Shown here one piece after another: positions 47,433 to 57,191 of a DNA stretch of 64,000 nucleotides. Every line of letters starts with the position of its first letter. The stretch's first letter is position 1. A program made the translations under genes and the position numbers. Origin of the DNA: Miscanthus floridulus (lineage: Eukaryota > Streptophyta > Magnoliopsida > Poales > Poaceae); contig NC_089591.1 of NCBI RefSeq assembly GCF_019320115.1, positions 54,870,078-54,934,077 on the forward strand, read 5' to 3'. The notes below the pieces were generated by a model. That model made no database searches. It was not told where the DNA came from and saw only the letters and a list, made by a program, of their open reading frames with translations.

Positions 47433-47642
47433 GACCACTACTGTGCTCGGGGACTGCCCAGACCACTACGGTGCTCGGGGACTGCCCAGACCACTACGGT
47501 GCTCGGGTACTGTCCAGACCACCTTTTTTGCTCGAAGGCTGCTCCGACCACGGTTGTGCCCGGGGACCGCTCCGACCATTACTATATTCAGGAACTGCTA
47601 TGACCACCGCTGTGTTCGGAGACCCTCCCGACCACTTTTTGG
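47433..47642 (+). repeat. 28-bp tandem array in the Tat 3' untranslated region
   Basis: Seven units and a partial eighth, starting at 47433, 47461, 47489, 47517, 47546, 47574, 47602 and 47630. The unit is GACCACTACNGTGCTCGGGG followed by ACTGCCCC. The first three are near-identical and the later ones are diverged. The fourth is 29 bp. Confidence 0.9.
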
Positions 47643-48262
47643 AGTTTTGCTCTCTTCGGCTACATGTGATTTATACTCACATACAGTTGAAAGACATTTA
47701 TTTGGACCTTGCTACAAGACTCATATTTCGCCTTCCAGCAAGCTCGGGGACTACATCGGTACGATGCACCTGCCGGTGTATTTTGTTTGGCCTGTACGGC
47801 AATTGGATTCTTAACTTCAGCAGAATTTCTTTTTTAGACCCTGGCACCACGTGCTTGAGTCACCTACTACCAGGCTCGGGGACTAAGTGGGCACACTTCA
47901 CCTTACGGTGAATGTGTTTGTGCTTTGAATGGTTATAAGGATTATTAATATGCTCGGGGACTGCCCCGACCACTGCTTGAATAGTGTTTTTCCTTGGCTA
48001 CATGTGATTTGTACTCACATACAGTTAAGAGACATTTCTTTAGACCTTGCTACAAGGCTCATACCTCGCCTTCCAGCAAGCTCGGGGACTACATCGGTAC
48101 GATGCACCTGCCGGTGCATCTCGTATCGCCTGTACGACGATTGGGTTCTCAACTAAACTATGAATTCTTTTTAGACCCTGGCACCACGTGCCTACGTCAC
48201 CTCCTACCAGGCTCGGGGACTAAGTGGGCACACTTCACCTTGCGGTGAATGTGTTTGTTTTT
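47641..48262 (+). repeat. Direct repeat with 338-bp offset
   Basis: 47658-47920 and 47996-48258 are two copies of one segment: both contain GGCTACATGTGATTT, a TGCTACAAG block, GATGCACCTGCCGGTG and CACTTCACCTT(A/G)CGGTGAA. The 11-base GCTCGGGGACT occurs twice in each copy, followed by ACATCGG or AAGTGGG. The spacing between the copies holds one more 28-bp unit. Confidence 0.9.
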
Positions 48263-48496
48263 CGACCCCTACGCTTCTGATGTTCAAGAATGCTATGCTT
48301 CAAGACCACTTACATTTCTTTTCAGAAATACAAGTGGGCACACTTCTCAGGACAGAAATCTTTTCTTTTTATAAGAGCACCATACATTCTTCGGACAACC
48401 TACTTCTCCGGTGATGACGGTGGTCGGAGGCGTCAAGGTTCCAAGCCTCGCTTGTCGGAGAAGGTGAAAATGGCGTGTCGCAGCATAATACATGAT

Positions 48497-48510
48497 GCTC
48501 GGGGACTAGC
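48497..48510 (+). promoter_or_regulatory. Polypurine-tract position of the Tat element
   Basis: GCTCGGGGACTAGC directly precedes the 3' LTR. It is not a clean purine run; GGGGA is the only purine core. Confidence 0.45.
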
Positions 48511-48983
48511 TGTGGGGGTATTAACCCCTATACCCTTACGGCTAAGCTTGGGCTGGCCCGGATCGATGGGTTCAGTCCACCCGAAAAACGACGTGCGGCT
48601 CGGTCCACCTGATCGGAGTCCCGCACAAGGAATCAAGACGGATTTGGCGACCAAGCAGGATCCTGGTCGATTAGAATAGGAATCCTTGTCCGGCCACATA
48701 TGGCAATTGTAACTGACTAGGATTAGTTTCCAGATCTGTAACCCTGCCCCCCGGACTATATAAGGCGGGCAGGGGACCCCTCTAAAAAACATCTCTCATT
48801 GACATACAGCAATACAAATCAGACGCAGGACGTAGGTATTACGCCTTCTTGGCGGCCGAACCTGGATAAAACCTCGTGTCTGTCTTGCGTCACCGTCTTG
48901 TTTGGGACTTGCGCATCTGTCTGCCGATAATCTACTACCTTGGGCATACCCCTAGGTAGACTACCGACCATATTTCGTCGACA
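48511..48983 (+). repeat. 3' LTR of the Tat element
   Basis: It differs from the 5' LTR at two sites, both transitions (GGGCAGGGGACC here against GGGCAGGAGACC, and GACTACCGACC against GACTGCCGACC). The TATA box is at 48757-48764. Confidence 0.95.
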
Positions 48984-48988
48984 GTGAT

Positions 48989-50087
48989 CACCAAGAGTAA
49001 GAAGCACAAACTCACACTTGACCAAGGCAAGCCTAATGAAAAACGTGGATGCACACTTACTACTCCCTATGCACTAATGAGGTCCTTATTCTTGGATTAT
49101 CAAATCTCAATCACCCCACTAGGCTCTTGCTCTCCCTTGCACCCAAATGTGTTTCTTAGCTGAACAAATAGGTAAGAGAGTTAAGTTGGACGAGTAGAAG
49201 TATATATACTCCCCACTTTAAAACATAACCGTTATTTTTCAACTCAGCAATTTTTGGAGTGACCGAACGCACCGGTCGAATTGACCAGACGTGTCCGTTT
49301 AGTAGCCAATGGCTACGTGGCATTAGCCTATCAAGGAAGACTGTTGGAGTGACCTATTGCTGGCTAGTGTCCGGTCAACATCCACCGGATGCGTTCGGTC
49401 AAGAATTTTGGTCCCTAGACCCTCTTTGATGTTGACTTGACGCTGCAAACTCAATGTCTGGTCATTTACTATTTAGCATCTAGTCCTCCCTGATAGCGAG
49501 GCCCTACTACTATAGATACTACTAGAGGCATGTCTAGTTCCAATCACTGTGCAGCGTCCGATCGCTCCTCGGCTTCTGCTGTGCGTGCTGATCACTGACC
49601 GGATGCAGCACCTGTGAGTCCGGTCATCACTAAAACAGCGTTCAATCAACATTTGACCCACATTCACTTCCAATTCAAAATCCTTTGTGAATGAGGTTGA
49701 CTCCAATTGATTTTTGGGCTATTCCTAAGCTACCTAGTGCTAAGTTTGATAAGTGTGCACCACACCTAACCCATTAGACTCACCTAGATTAAGCTACTAG
49801 TTCATACCCTCTTAATAGTACGACAAAATGAAAAACAAAGTCCTAAACTACTCTAAGTGTCTCTCCAACGCTAAACGACACTTAAAACTAGTCCATCCTT
49901 AATCTTGTCGTCCATCCTTTAAAAACTAAAACGATTTCCATCGATAGGGGCATGAAAACCATAATTGCCTAAACAATCATCATTACCATGACCTAACGCA
50001 AGTTGCCTCTGCAAAACACACGTTAGTCACAGTAATCTCATGTCGTCATTAATCATCGAAACCCAACTAGGGGCCTAGATGCTTTCA
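48989..50087 (-). repeat. Sirevirus 5' LTR, part 2
   Basis: This continues the LTR broken at 35934 (CACCAAGAGTAAGAAGC follows the GTGAT). It has a minus-strand TATATATA near 49201-49210 and GC-rich quasi-palindromes. It keeps a 291-bp segment (49790-50080) that the 3' LTR has lost. Confidence 0.9.
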
Positions 50088-50092
50088 GGCGA

Positions 50093-51437
50093 GAGTAGCA
50101 TGTACACATCCTATGAATCCACTAGGAGTGGCGCAGGGAGGTGGAGTATTGTGCTCTCGGGTAGCACATGACTTGTTCATGTTTTGGAGGATCCGAGTGA
50201 AGGTGGATATATGTAAGTCTAAAACCAGGACCTGCATATGTTGTGTGGTAAGAAAACCCTAGTTGGGCCAAATCGATTCGAATCATCATGCTCCTCGGTT
50301 ATGGAGACTCAACCCTCTGACCACTCAACATTTTTAATCAATAAAACATGGTTACTTAAAGTTATGAGATAAGATAAGTTAAGATAAGATGCTTAAAGAA
50401 GTGATTGAGCTAGATCAGGTGCAAACTGGATACTACTAATAACTTAATACCCAACTAAAACATTGAAAGTAAGGATTCACTTGTAGTAAGCTTTTCTACA
50501 AAAGTTACTCTTGCTTCAGACTTTCCTTTAAGCCTGCATACCCTTGGAGTATTTTTCTTTAGTCGGGTAAGACTTGTTATGTACCCTCAAGTACTCAGGG
50601 TTTGTTAACCCCTGTTGGAGGTTCTATCTTGTGCTGCTAATCGAGGTCATGTCAGTGGGCTCGACATGATCTGGTCGTCTCTTCTACCTTAGGTGCTTTA
50701 CCTAAGATACTTTTGTAGTTCTACTCATCTTTTGAACTTATTTAAGCTTCTACCTGAACCTATTTTGTAAATTAATGTTATAAGTCTTCTGCACTCTGAT
50801 GTAAGTTATTTTTGTAACAAGTGTTGTAATGTTGTGGTAACTCCATGTTGATCCTATATGAGTTCTAAAATGTGGATTATTTGAGGTTTCTCGAGGACAC
50901 CCGATAGACTACCGGAGTTATCTGGCTCTTATGTGCAGTGGTCAGAAGTCCTTGGGACAATGATAGGTGCACGTGGGCCATATAATTCATATGGTTCTAC
51001 CACAAAAGCTAGGGTATAAAGCTTCCTGATCTCCTTGCCTACTTCCTATGGTTTGATTATACCAATGTTTAGCTCTTCCCGTCAAAGAGAAGGAAAAAAG
51101 CTTTCATCGTAGGGTTTAATCTGGCATGCCCATAATGTGTAAGCATGTGCAGGTCTGCTCAAACTCACATAGGTGGAAGTATGGATTTTCATCATCTTCG
51201 CCTGAAAAGGATTGATCCTAGACCATGTTAATTAAACACAGGCACAACTCATAGCCAGGTGTTAGGATAGACTTTGAAGATTTTGGTGGCTCTAGGAGTG
51301 CGCTTGTAGGTGCAGCATATTGATGAATAGGAGTGGATTCTAAATCCATGGTAAAAGAATAAAAGATAAAGATATAAGGTTAAGCTAGGTCCGAAGTTAA
51401 CTCAGCAACCGTTTTCCTAGCAACGGCGCTAGAAATG
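50093..51437 (+). repeat. LTR-derived host sequence and truncated Athila internal sequence
   Basis: The left part (to about 51000) continues the host LTR interrupted at 27340, with GTAAGACTTGTTATGTACCC and TCCTCGAGGACACCCG patterns I associate with grass gypsy LTRs. The right part up to 51437 would be the start of the internal region of the minus-strand Athila-like element. No ORF worth reporting. Confidence 0.4.
51414..51431 (-). promoter_or_regulatory. Primer-binding-site remnant of the Athila-like element
   Basis: The minus strand reads TAGCGCCGTTGCTAGGAA. This is close to TGGCGCCGTTGCCGGGGA, the Asp-tRNA-type site usual in Athila elements. It lies just past the LTR end. Confidence 0.65.
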
Positions 51438-51439
51438 CT

Positions 51440-52638
51440 TGTTGGTATATTTTAAACGCACACAGATAAATCCGTAAGCGCACGTATATCGATGTAGCAC
51501 TTCATTAGAAAGTATTCCAGAATATCGAACTCAAGGAAACGTGTGTGAATTTAACTAAGTCTAACTTAACCTGGAGTAGCAACAAGGCTTAAGATAAATA
51601 GGAGCATAGAGAGGATCACTAGGGTTTTCTAGTTCTGACTTTGATAAGTTATGTCTTCTATTGTTCAACTAGGGATATTATTAAGGAGGAACACAAGCAG
51701 AGTATGTTTTCCTAGTAACCTCCTGCTCGGCCTACAAACGGGAGGTGGTCTACAAAGGACTCAACAAGGCTATATAGTCACCCTTGCGATCTACCACCGA
51801 TCTAGAATATAGGGTACATTCATGAGTAACCGAGTCTAAGCACTATGCTTACACTACGAATACTACTCTAACCCAAGAGCGACAAGGATTAAAGTACTAA
51901 AAAAGAGTCGCAAACCTTATGAACAATATAAACAAGATACTTACTTGAATAAGAAGTTGATTACTAGAGAAATCTTAGAAGCAAGCTCAAAATGAACTTG
52001 ATTCCGCCATGGTACAAGCTATAGAGAGAGCACCGATAGGCCAGCACTTCCTCCAAACTCTTCTCTCACTCTCTATCTCATTATTTCTAATTACAAAGAC
52101 TAGATCCTATATTGGAGAACTAATCTTCTCTTGATTGCTGGCTCTAATCCTGATGAGGAGGATATGAATTTGGCTCAGGGTTTCTTAGGATTTCTCTGCT
52201 GGAGGAGGTATAGGGCCATATATATAGGGGGTACGACAAATCTGGACCCTCAGATCAAACCAACCTTAAGCAATGGTGTAAATTTAATCTTTAAGGCGGT
52301 GGAGAACTAACGTAGCGAGGAGGGGCTGACAGGTGGGCCCCATAGGCCGGCCAGCCTATAGGTCGGGCCAGGTCGGTCCCACATGTCAGAAACACAGGGT
52401 CTACCATGGTGGTTTGCCTTCTAGAGTCTTTCTGACTCGGTTTCGTCATGGATAAGTGTAAATTCCTTTGACAAATAGGTCATCCTTGACGATTTTCTGA
52501 TTAAATCCTCCTATGGTTAATAAATCACCAAAACTCTTGGAACTCATTAGTTTAAAACATTATACCTATGTTGGTCATCCATTTTAATCATCTATGTAGG
52601 GTATATTGACGGTTTATGGTTGACATTAACTACCATCA
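51440..52638 (-). repeat. Athila-like gypsy 5' LTR
   Basis: It begins TGATGGTAGTTAATGTC and ends in CAACA on the minus strand (1199 bp). A TATATATA box is at 52217-52229. The plus-strand text TTGGTATATTTTAAACGCAC, then GCGCACGTATATCGATGTAGC, is the usual Athila LTR end. Only one LTR and a short internal piece remain. Confidence 0.65.
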
Positions 52639-52649
52639 ATAGTCAACTT

Positions 52650-53360
52650 CTCAACCTTAACTTTCTCTTCTGCCAAAGATGCTTTGAGAGCAATATTGTT
52701 TTCCATTTCTTTAATGAGCAACTCCTCTTGCCTCTCAATACTTCTATTTCATTTCTCTAATTTCTTTACTAGTGACTTAATCTTGTTGTAGCCAATTTTA
52801 CCAAATATCTTTATCATGTTTTGTTCTAGCTGTGAATTAGTTTCACTATCACTATCACTAAAGGTTGGAGGAGAGGAGTTGGATTGTACCTTCTCCTTTG
52901 TCATAAGGCAAGTAGGAGTGTAGTAGTCATTGTCCACAAGGTTGGGGAAGAGTCTTGATGAGGATGATGAACTTGCTTGAATAGCAATGTTGGTCGCTTC
53001 TTCATCACTATCACTTGAGTCGGAACTATCATCATCCGAATCCCATTCACGGCCAATGTTTGCTTCATCTTGATACTCTTCTTATCATCCTTTTGAGCCT
53101 TGTTATTCTTCCTTTTCTTTAGCCTTCTTGAGTCTTGATGGGGCAATCGACAACAAAATGGCCAAGTTCTCCACACTCATAGTATGGTCTCTTCTTTGAT
53201 CTCTTCTTGTCATCACCATAGCTCTTCTTATAACTCTTCTTCTTTATGAACTTCTTAAAGCTCTTGATCAAGAGAGCCACTTCATCATCTCCATCATCTT
53301 CATCACTTGATGATTCTACAACACTCTTGTCCTTCTTATTCTTTTGATTTGCTTGAATGT
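52650..53360 (-). pseudogene. Copia gag remnant
   Basis: Minus-strand pieces: a zinc knuckle YYECGELGHFVVDC in which the first cysteine is tyrosine, near 53140-53180, then lysine-rich and Asp/Ser-rich segments in mixed frames, then TPTCLMTKEKVQ and a coiled-coil-like QLEQNMIKIFGKIGYNKIKS. It resembles Sirevirus gag and has no intact frame. Confidence 0.65.
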
Positions 53361-53366
53361 TGGCCT

Positions 53367-54031
53367 AGCGGTGCGGCCAGAGCGGCCAAGTCACAGCAAG
53401 GCCACGGCGGCCATGGCTAGCTAGTGCACGGCCACGCTTGCACATGACACAACCACGCGCACGTCGCCAGACAGCACAAAGCTATGACGTGCATGAATTT
53501 TAAAGCGCTGATCACGACCAAACCGTTGCTCCTAAACCTAAACCGGCTTCACTACACTCAAGATGGCATATGGAACTACTAAATTGAATCAAAGCACTAC
53601 ACCACTCCTTAACCCAATCTCTCCAAATAAATTGCTAAACATAGTAGCGTCTTGATGTCCACAGACTTAGAAATTTTCTAAGCGTTTGAGCTAATCTTAA
53701 TTTCATATTGCATTTCTAAGCTACTGAAAATATTACTTAGCAATATTCTTTTTTAACAGCAAGTATTTCATTGTCATCTATAAAGTTTACACTTCCAATT
53801 TTATTTAAGTATCACACACATATTCTATAGTATTTTTGCTTAATAAAAATTGGTTTTAAACCCTACTTGATATACATGAACCATCGAACCAACTTTCGTT
53901 TAGCATTTTTATTGATCATTTTGAGTTACAGAAATTGATCTACACACTTCACCACATGCATTAACACACAAATATGATGCTCATGATATGTTTTAGTAGA
54001 TGATTAACGGGGTAACACCGAGGGTGTTACA
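53367..54031 (-). repeat. Gypsy LTR fragment
   Basis: On the minus strand it starts TGTAACACCCTCGGTGTTACC, a typical start of grass gypsy LTRs, then runs AT-rich. The far end is not defined. It has no coding content. Confidence 0.5.
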
Positions 54032-56035
54032 ACCAACCTCCACTCGACGATCCTTGCTGCTCAAAGTGATCTAGGTGGCGGCAACCACCAAGAGTGATAA
54101 GTGAATCCCGCAGCGAAACATGACCACCAAGTGCCTCTAGATGCTATCACTCAAGCAATGCACTTTGATTCACTTCCAATCTCACAAAGATGATGAATCT
54201 GTGATGGGGATGAGTGTGAGGGCTTTGGCTAAGCTCACAAGGTTGCTATGTCAATGCAAATGGCCAAGAGAGTGAGCTTGAGCCGGCCATGGGGCTTAAA
54301 TAGAAGCCTCCACGAAATAGAGCCGTTGAGCTTTCACTGTAGCCCAACTCGGGGTGATCGGACATGCCGATCAGGTATAATCGGACGCATGCCCCAGTGT
54401 CCAGTCAACCATCGCCGTCCACGTGTCACCTCCATTCAACCTCGCACGTACAATTCCAACAGTCAAATTCAAACCCTCACGCGTTAAGTTAAGACCGGAC
54501 GTGCCCGTCACACGACCGGACACGCCGATCAGCAGCAGACCTCACGCGCGCGTGCCACGGTCAAGACACAACCAGACGCGTTGCTCTCTATGGCAACCCA
54601 GCATCAGGTCATTTCTAGAGACAATCTAGAGCCGTGTAAACGTGATCGGACGTGTTAGATGCACCTCGACCGGACCTAGCCTAGCGTCCAATCAGTTCTT
54701 CTCCTCTGCGTGCCAAACTGAGTGACTGACGTCAGACTACGTCACCTGTGACCGGACGTAGGCCCTATGTGTCCGGTCACAATCACTGTGCTGAGTTTGG
54801 TCGTAGTCCAGACACTCTCGAGCGCGCCTCCTTCGTTTACAATTGACCGGACGCTGGAACCCTGAGTTCGGTCACTTCAAACTCAGCGTGCGTTCACTAT
54901 TTGACAGTGAAAAACACCTCCTTTACTTCACCAACTTCTCCACCCTTGTTCAAATGTGCCAACCACCAAGTGTATCACCTTGTGCACGCGTGTTAGCATA
55001 TTTTCACAAAATATTTTCAAGGGTGATAGCTCTCCACTAGATGCTAAATACATATATAATGAGTTAGAGCATCTAGTGGCACTTTGATTACCCCATTTCG
55101 ATACGAGTTTTACCCCTCTAAATAGTACGACTATCAACACTAAATGTCATCACACTCGCTAAGTGTCTCGATCACCAAATTAAAAAGCTTCTATCAAGTT
55201 TCACATTTGCCTTGAGCTTTTTGTTTTTCTCTTTCTTCTTTTTTAAGCCGAGCACTTGATCACCGTGGTCACCACACCATCATCATGATCTTCACCATTA
55301 CTCCACCACTTGGAATAGTGCTACCTATCTCATGATCACTTTGATAAACTAGGTTAGCACTTAGAGTTTCATCAATTTACCAAAACCAAACTAGAGCTTT
55401 CATTAGTGAACCGGACAGGGCGACTATGGTCCAGACCCCTGGTTGCACCAGGGTTCGGATCCTATGCCGCAGCCAGCCAGGTTTAGGTACCGGACCCATC
55501 ATCGGTGGTTCGGACCCCTAAACCCTAGAGTTCGGTTCCTCCTTTTCAGCTCAAATCATCTCCAAACTTGGCCCTTGTTCTCATGTGCCAACACCAAAGT
55601 GTCCTAAACACTTTGTGCACATGTGTTAATATTTTTTCAAAGATTTTTCAAAGGTTAATTATTAGCACACTAGGTCCTAATGCATATGCATGTATGAAGT
55701 TCACCTAGTGGCACTTGACAACCGCATCAACCAAGATTTTGCCCTCTTAATAGTACGACTATCAATCATAAATATGATCATACTCTCTATAGTGTCTTGA
55801 TCACAAAAATAAAATATCTTATTGTTTTATACCTTTGTCTTGGCCCTTTTGATTTTCTCTTTCTTCTTTTCTTAGTGTAGAGCTTGATCATTGTCATTTA
55901 ATGTCCATCTCCATCATCACCATAGACTAGCTCCACCACTTGGAGTGCACCAACATTTCTTGTATCACTTAGATCCAACTATTAGTGCACATAGGTTTCA
56001 TCAATTAGACAAAATCAAATTAGAGCTTTCAGTGT
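54032..56035 (-). repeat. Copia LTR fragments
   Basis: Two successive pieces end in AGAGCTTTCA (near 55404 and 56032). They contain GCGTCCGGTC-type motifs, AATAGTACGACTATCAA blocks and a minus-strand-oriented LTR layout like that of the element at 27341. Both are diverged. ORFs here are chance. Confidence 0.55.
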
Positions 56036-57191
56036 TGGCATCCAAGTATCCAACCGCCGCAAAACAGGCAACGATACTATCATCTCGAAAACTCTAAATA
56101 TTATTGCGAGCAAAACTGTTATGACCCTTTGACATAGTACTGATGCGCTCCATATGGCCATATGAAGGTGGAGGAGAGGACATCTTTTCATGGTACGAGC
56201 ACTTACAACACACATCAATATAATTGGCTAATCTTTCGCGGTAATATCGAACTCGTCTTTATCTAAAGTATTTTCTTCTATAGATACGACCTTGCTATAC
56301 TTTGGATAAACATTAACACTTTTTTTATATATTTGACCATAGTTGAAATTATTTAGCTTCTCGAAAAATGAGAATGACTCTCTTTATGGGACGGGGAGAG
56401 AGTACGTGGTAGCTTCTCCACTATGCACAACATGCCATCGACAAACGAAACCGATAGGCCACCTATCGGTAATCGGAGAGCCAGAGTAGGGATAACATAG
56501 AAATAAGCCAGATTAACATGGCACCACCTATCAACAATTCAGGGTCAATAGGTTCTTATCGGTTGTTTGACTGCTAATTCTGAGCAACGATTTTCCTATA
56601 ACATAATAGTACCTAATCTCTAATAATTTCTTAAAGGAATATTCAAACATGACGGTTAAAAATAAAGAAGAGCAACAAGAAACATAAAAAGAGGGCAAGA
56701 AGATGTTGGAATATGCTAACTTAGGGTTAAGGAAAACATGAACGACAAGCAATATGACTTTAGTTAATTAAATAAAAACAAATGCAATGACTGTTAAAAA
56801 CACGGAACAAAAGCTGTAAGAAACGTATAAGGGAGTAACGGAGGGAGAAACTAGACACGGCTAAAAACAGAGGTAAGAAGAAAAAGGTGTAAGAAAGAGA
56901 GGAAAGCTCTCGTTCCTAGCTTCCCTCTCTGCAACCAAGCGAGCGAATCCAACCCAGCCCATCCATTTCTCCCTGCCTTCCCCATTCCCCGATTCCAATC
57001 CTTCCTCCACACACCCCCACCCTCCTCCCTCCTCCTCCGCCTCCACATCCACCACCCTCCAATCCGCGCGGGCGCCTCGCCACCCTATCCCGATTGCTAC
57101 CTCCTCGTGGTGGGCGCCGCTCCGATCCGCCCGATCCGCGCTGCTCCTGGGGTTCCGGCGCGCGGCGGCGAGCGGCGGGGGCGGCGCAGGA
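56036..57191 (+). other. Intergenic and 5' flank of the ARIADNE-like gene
   Basis: A short Stowaway-like end (GGGACGGGGAGAGAGTAC) is at 56388-56405. From about 56900 the sequence becomes C/T-rich and GC-rich, as in a grass 5' untranslated leader, up to the ATG at 57192. No clear TATA box. Confidence 0.45.

Larger units (their letters stand above)
35935..48983 (+). mobile_element. Young Ty3/gypsy element, Tat lineage, 13.05 kb
   Basis: LTRs 35935-36407 and 48511-48983 (473 bp each) differ at two positions only. The target duplication GTGAT is perfect (35930-35934 and 48984-48988). Order: LTR, primer-binding site, gag-protease, pol (RT, RNase H, a second archaeal-type RNase H, integrase), a spliced antisense gene, a repeat-rich 3' untranslated region, LTR. 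The second RNase H and the antisense gene place it in the Tat group of plant non-chromoviral gypsy elements. It has a TAG between gag-protease and pol and one changed zinc ligand in integrase. Confidence 0.95.
27341..50087 (-). mobile_element. Sirevirus-like Ty1/copia element, decayed, with nested gypsy element
   Basis: Read on the minus strand: 5' LTR (50087-48989 plus 35934-35446, split by the gypsy insertion), primer-binding-site remnant, gag, a fused gag-integrase remnant, RT/RNase H, a long 3' region without ORFs, polypurine tract, 3' LTR (28644-27341). The flanks are GGTGA (27336-27340) and GGCGA (50088-50092), a 5-bp duplication with one change. LTRs start TGAAAGCATC and end CATCTTGATCCTTTCA on the minus strand. 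The order of domains, the long gag with Lys/Asp/Ser-rich tail and the long 3' region fit the Sirevirus (SIRE/Maximus) lineage. Many stops and frameshifts make it inactive. Confidence 0.85.

Noticed and set aside
47433..47642. 28-bp regular repeats that look like a CRISPR array
   Set aside because: The units touch each other with no spacers and lie in the 3' untranslated region of a plant retrotransposon.
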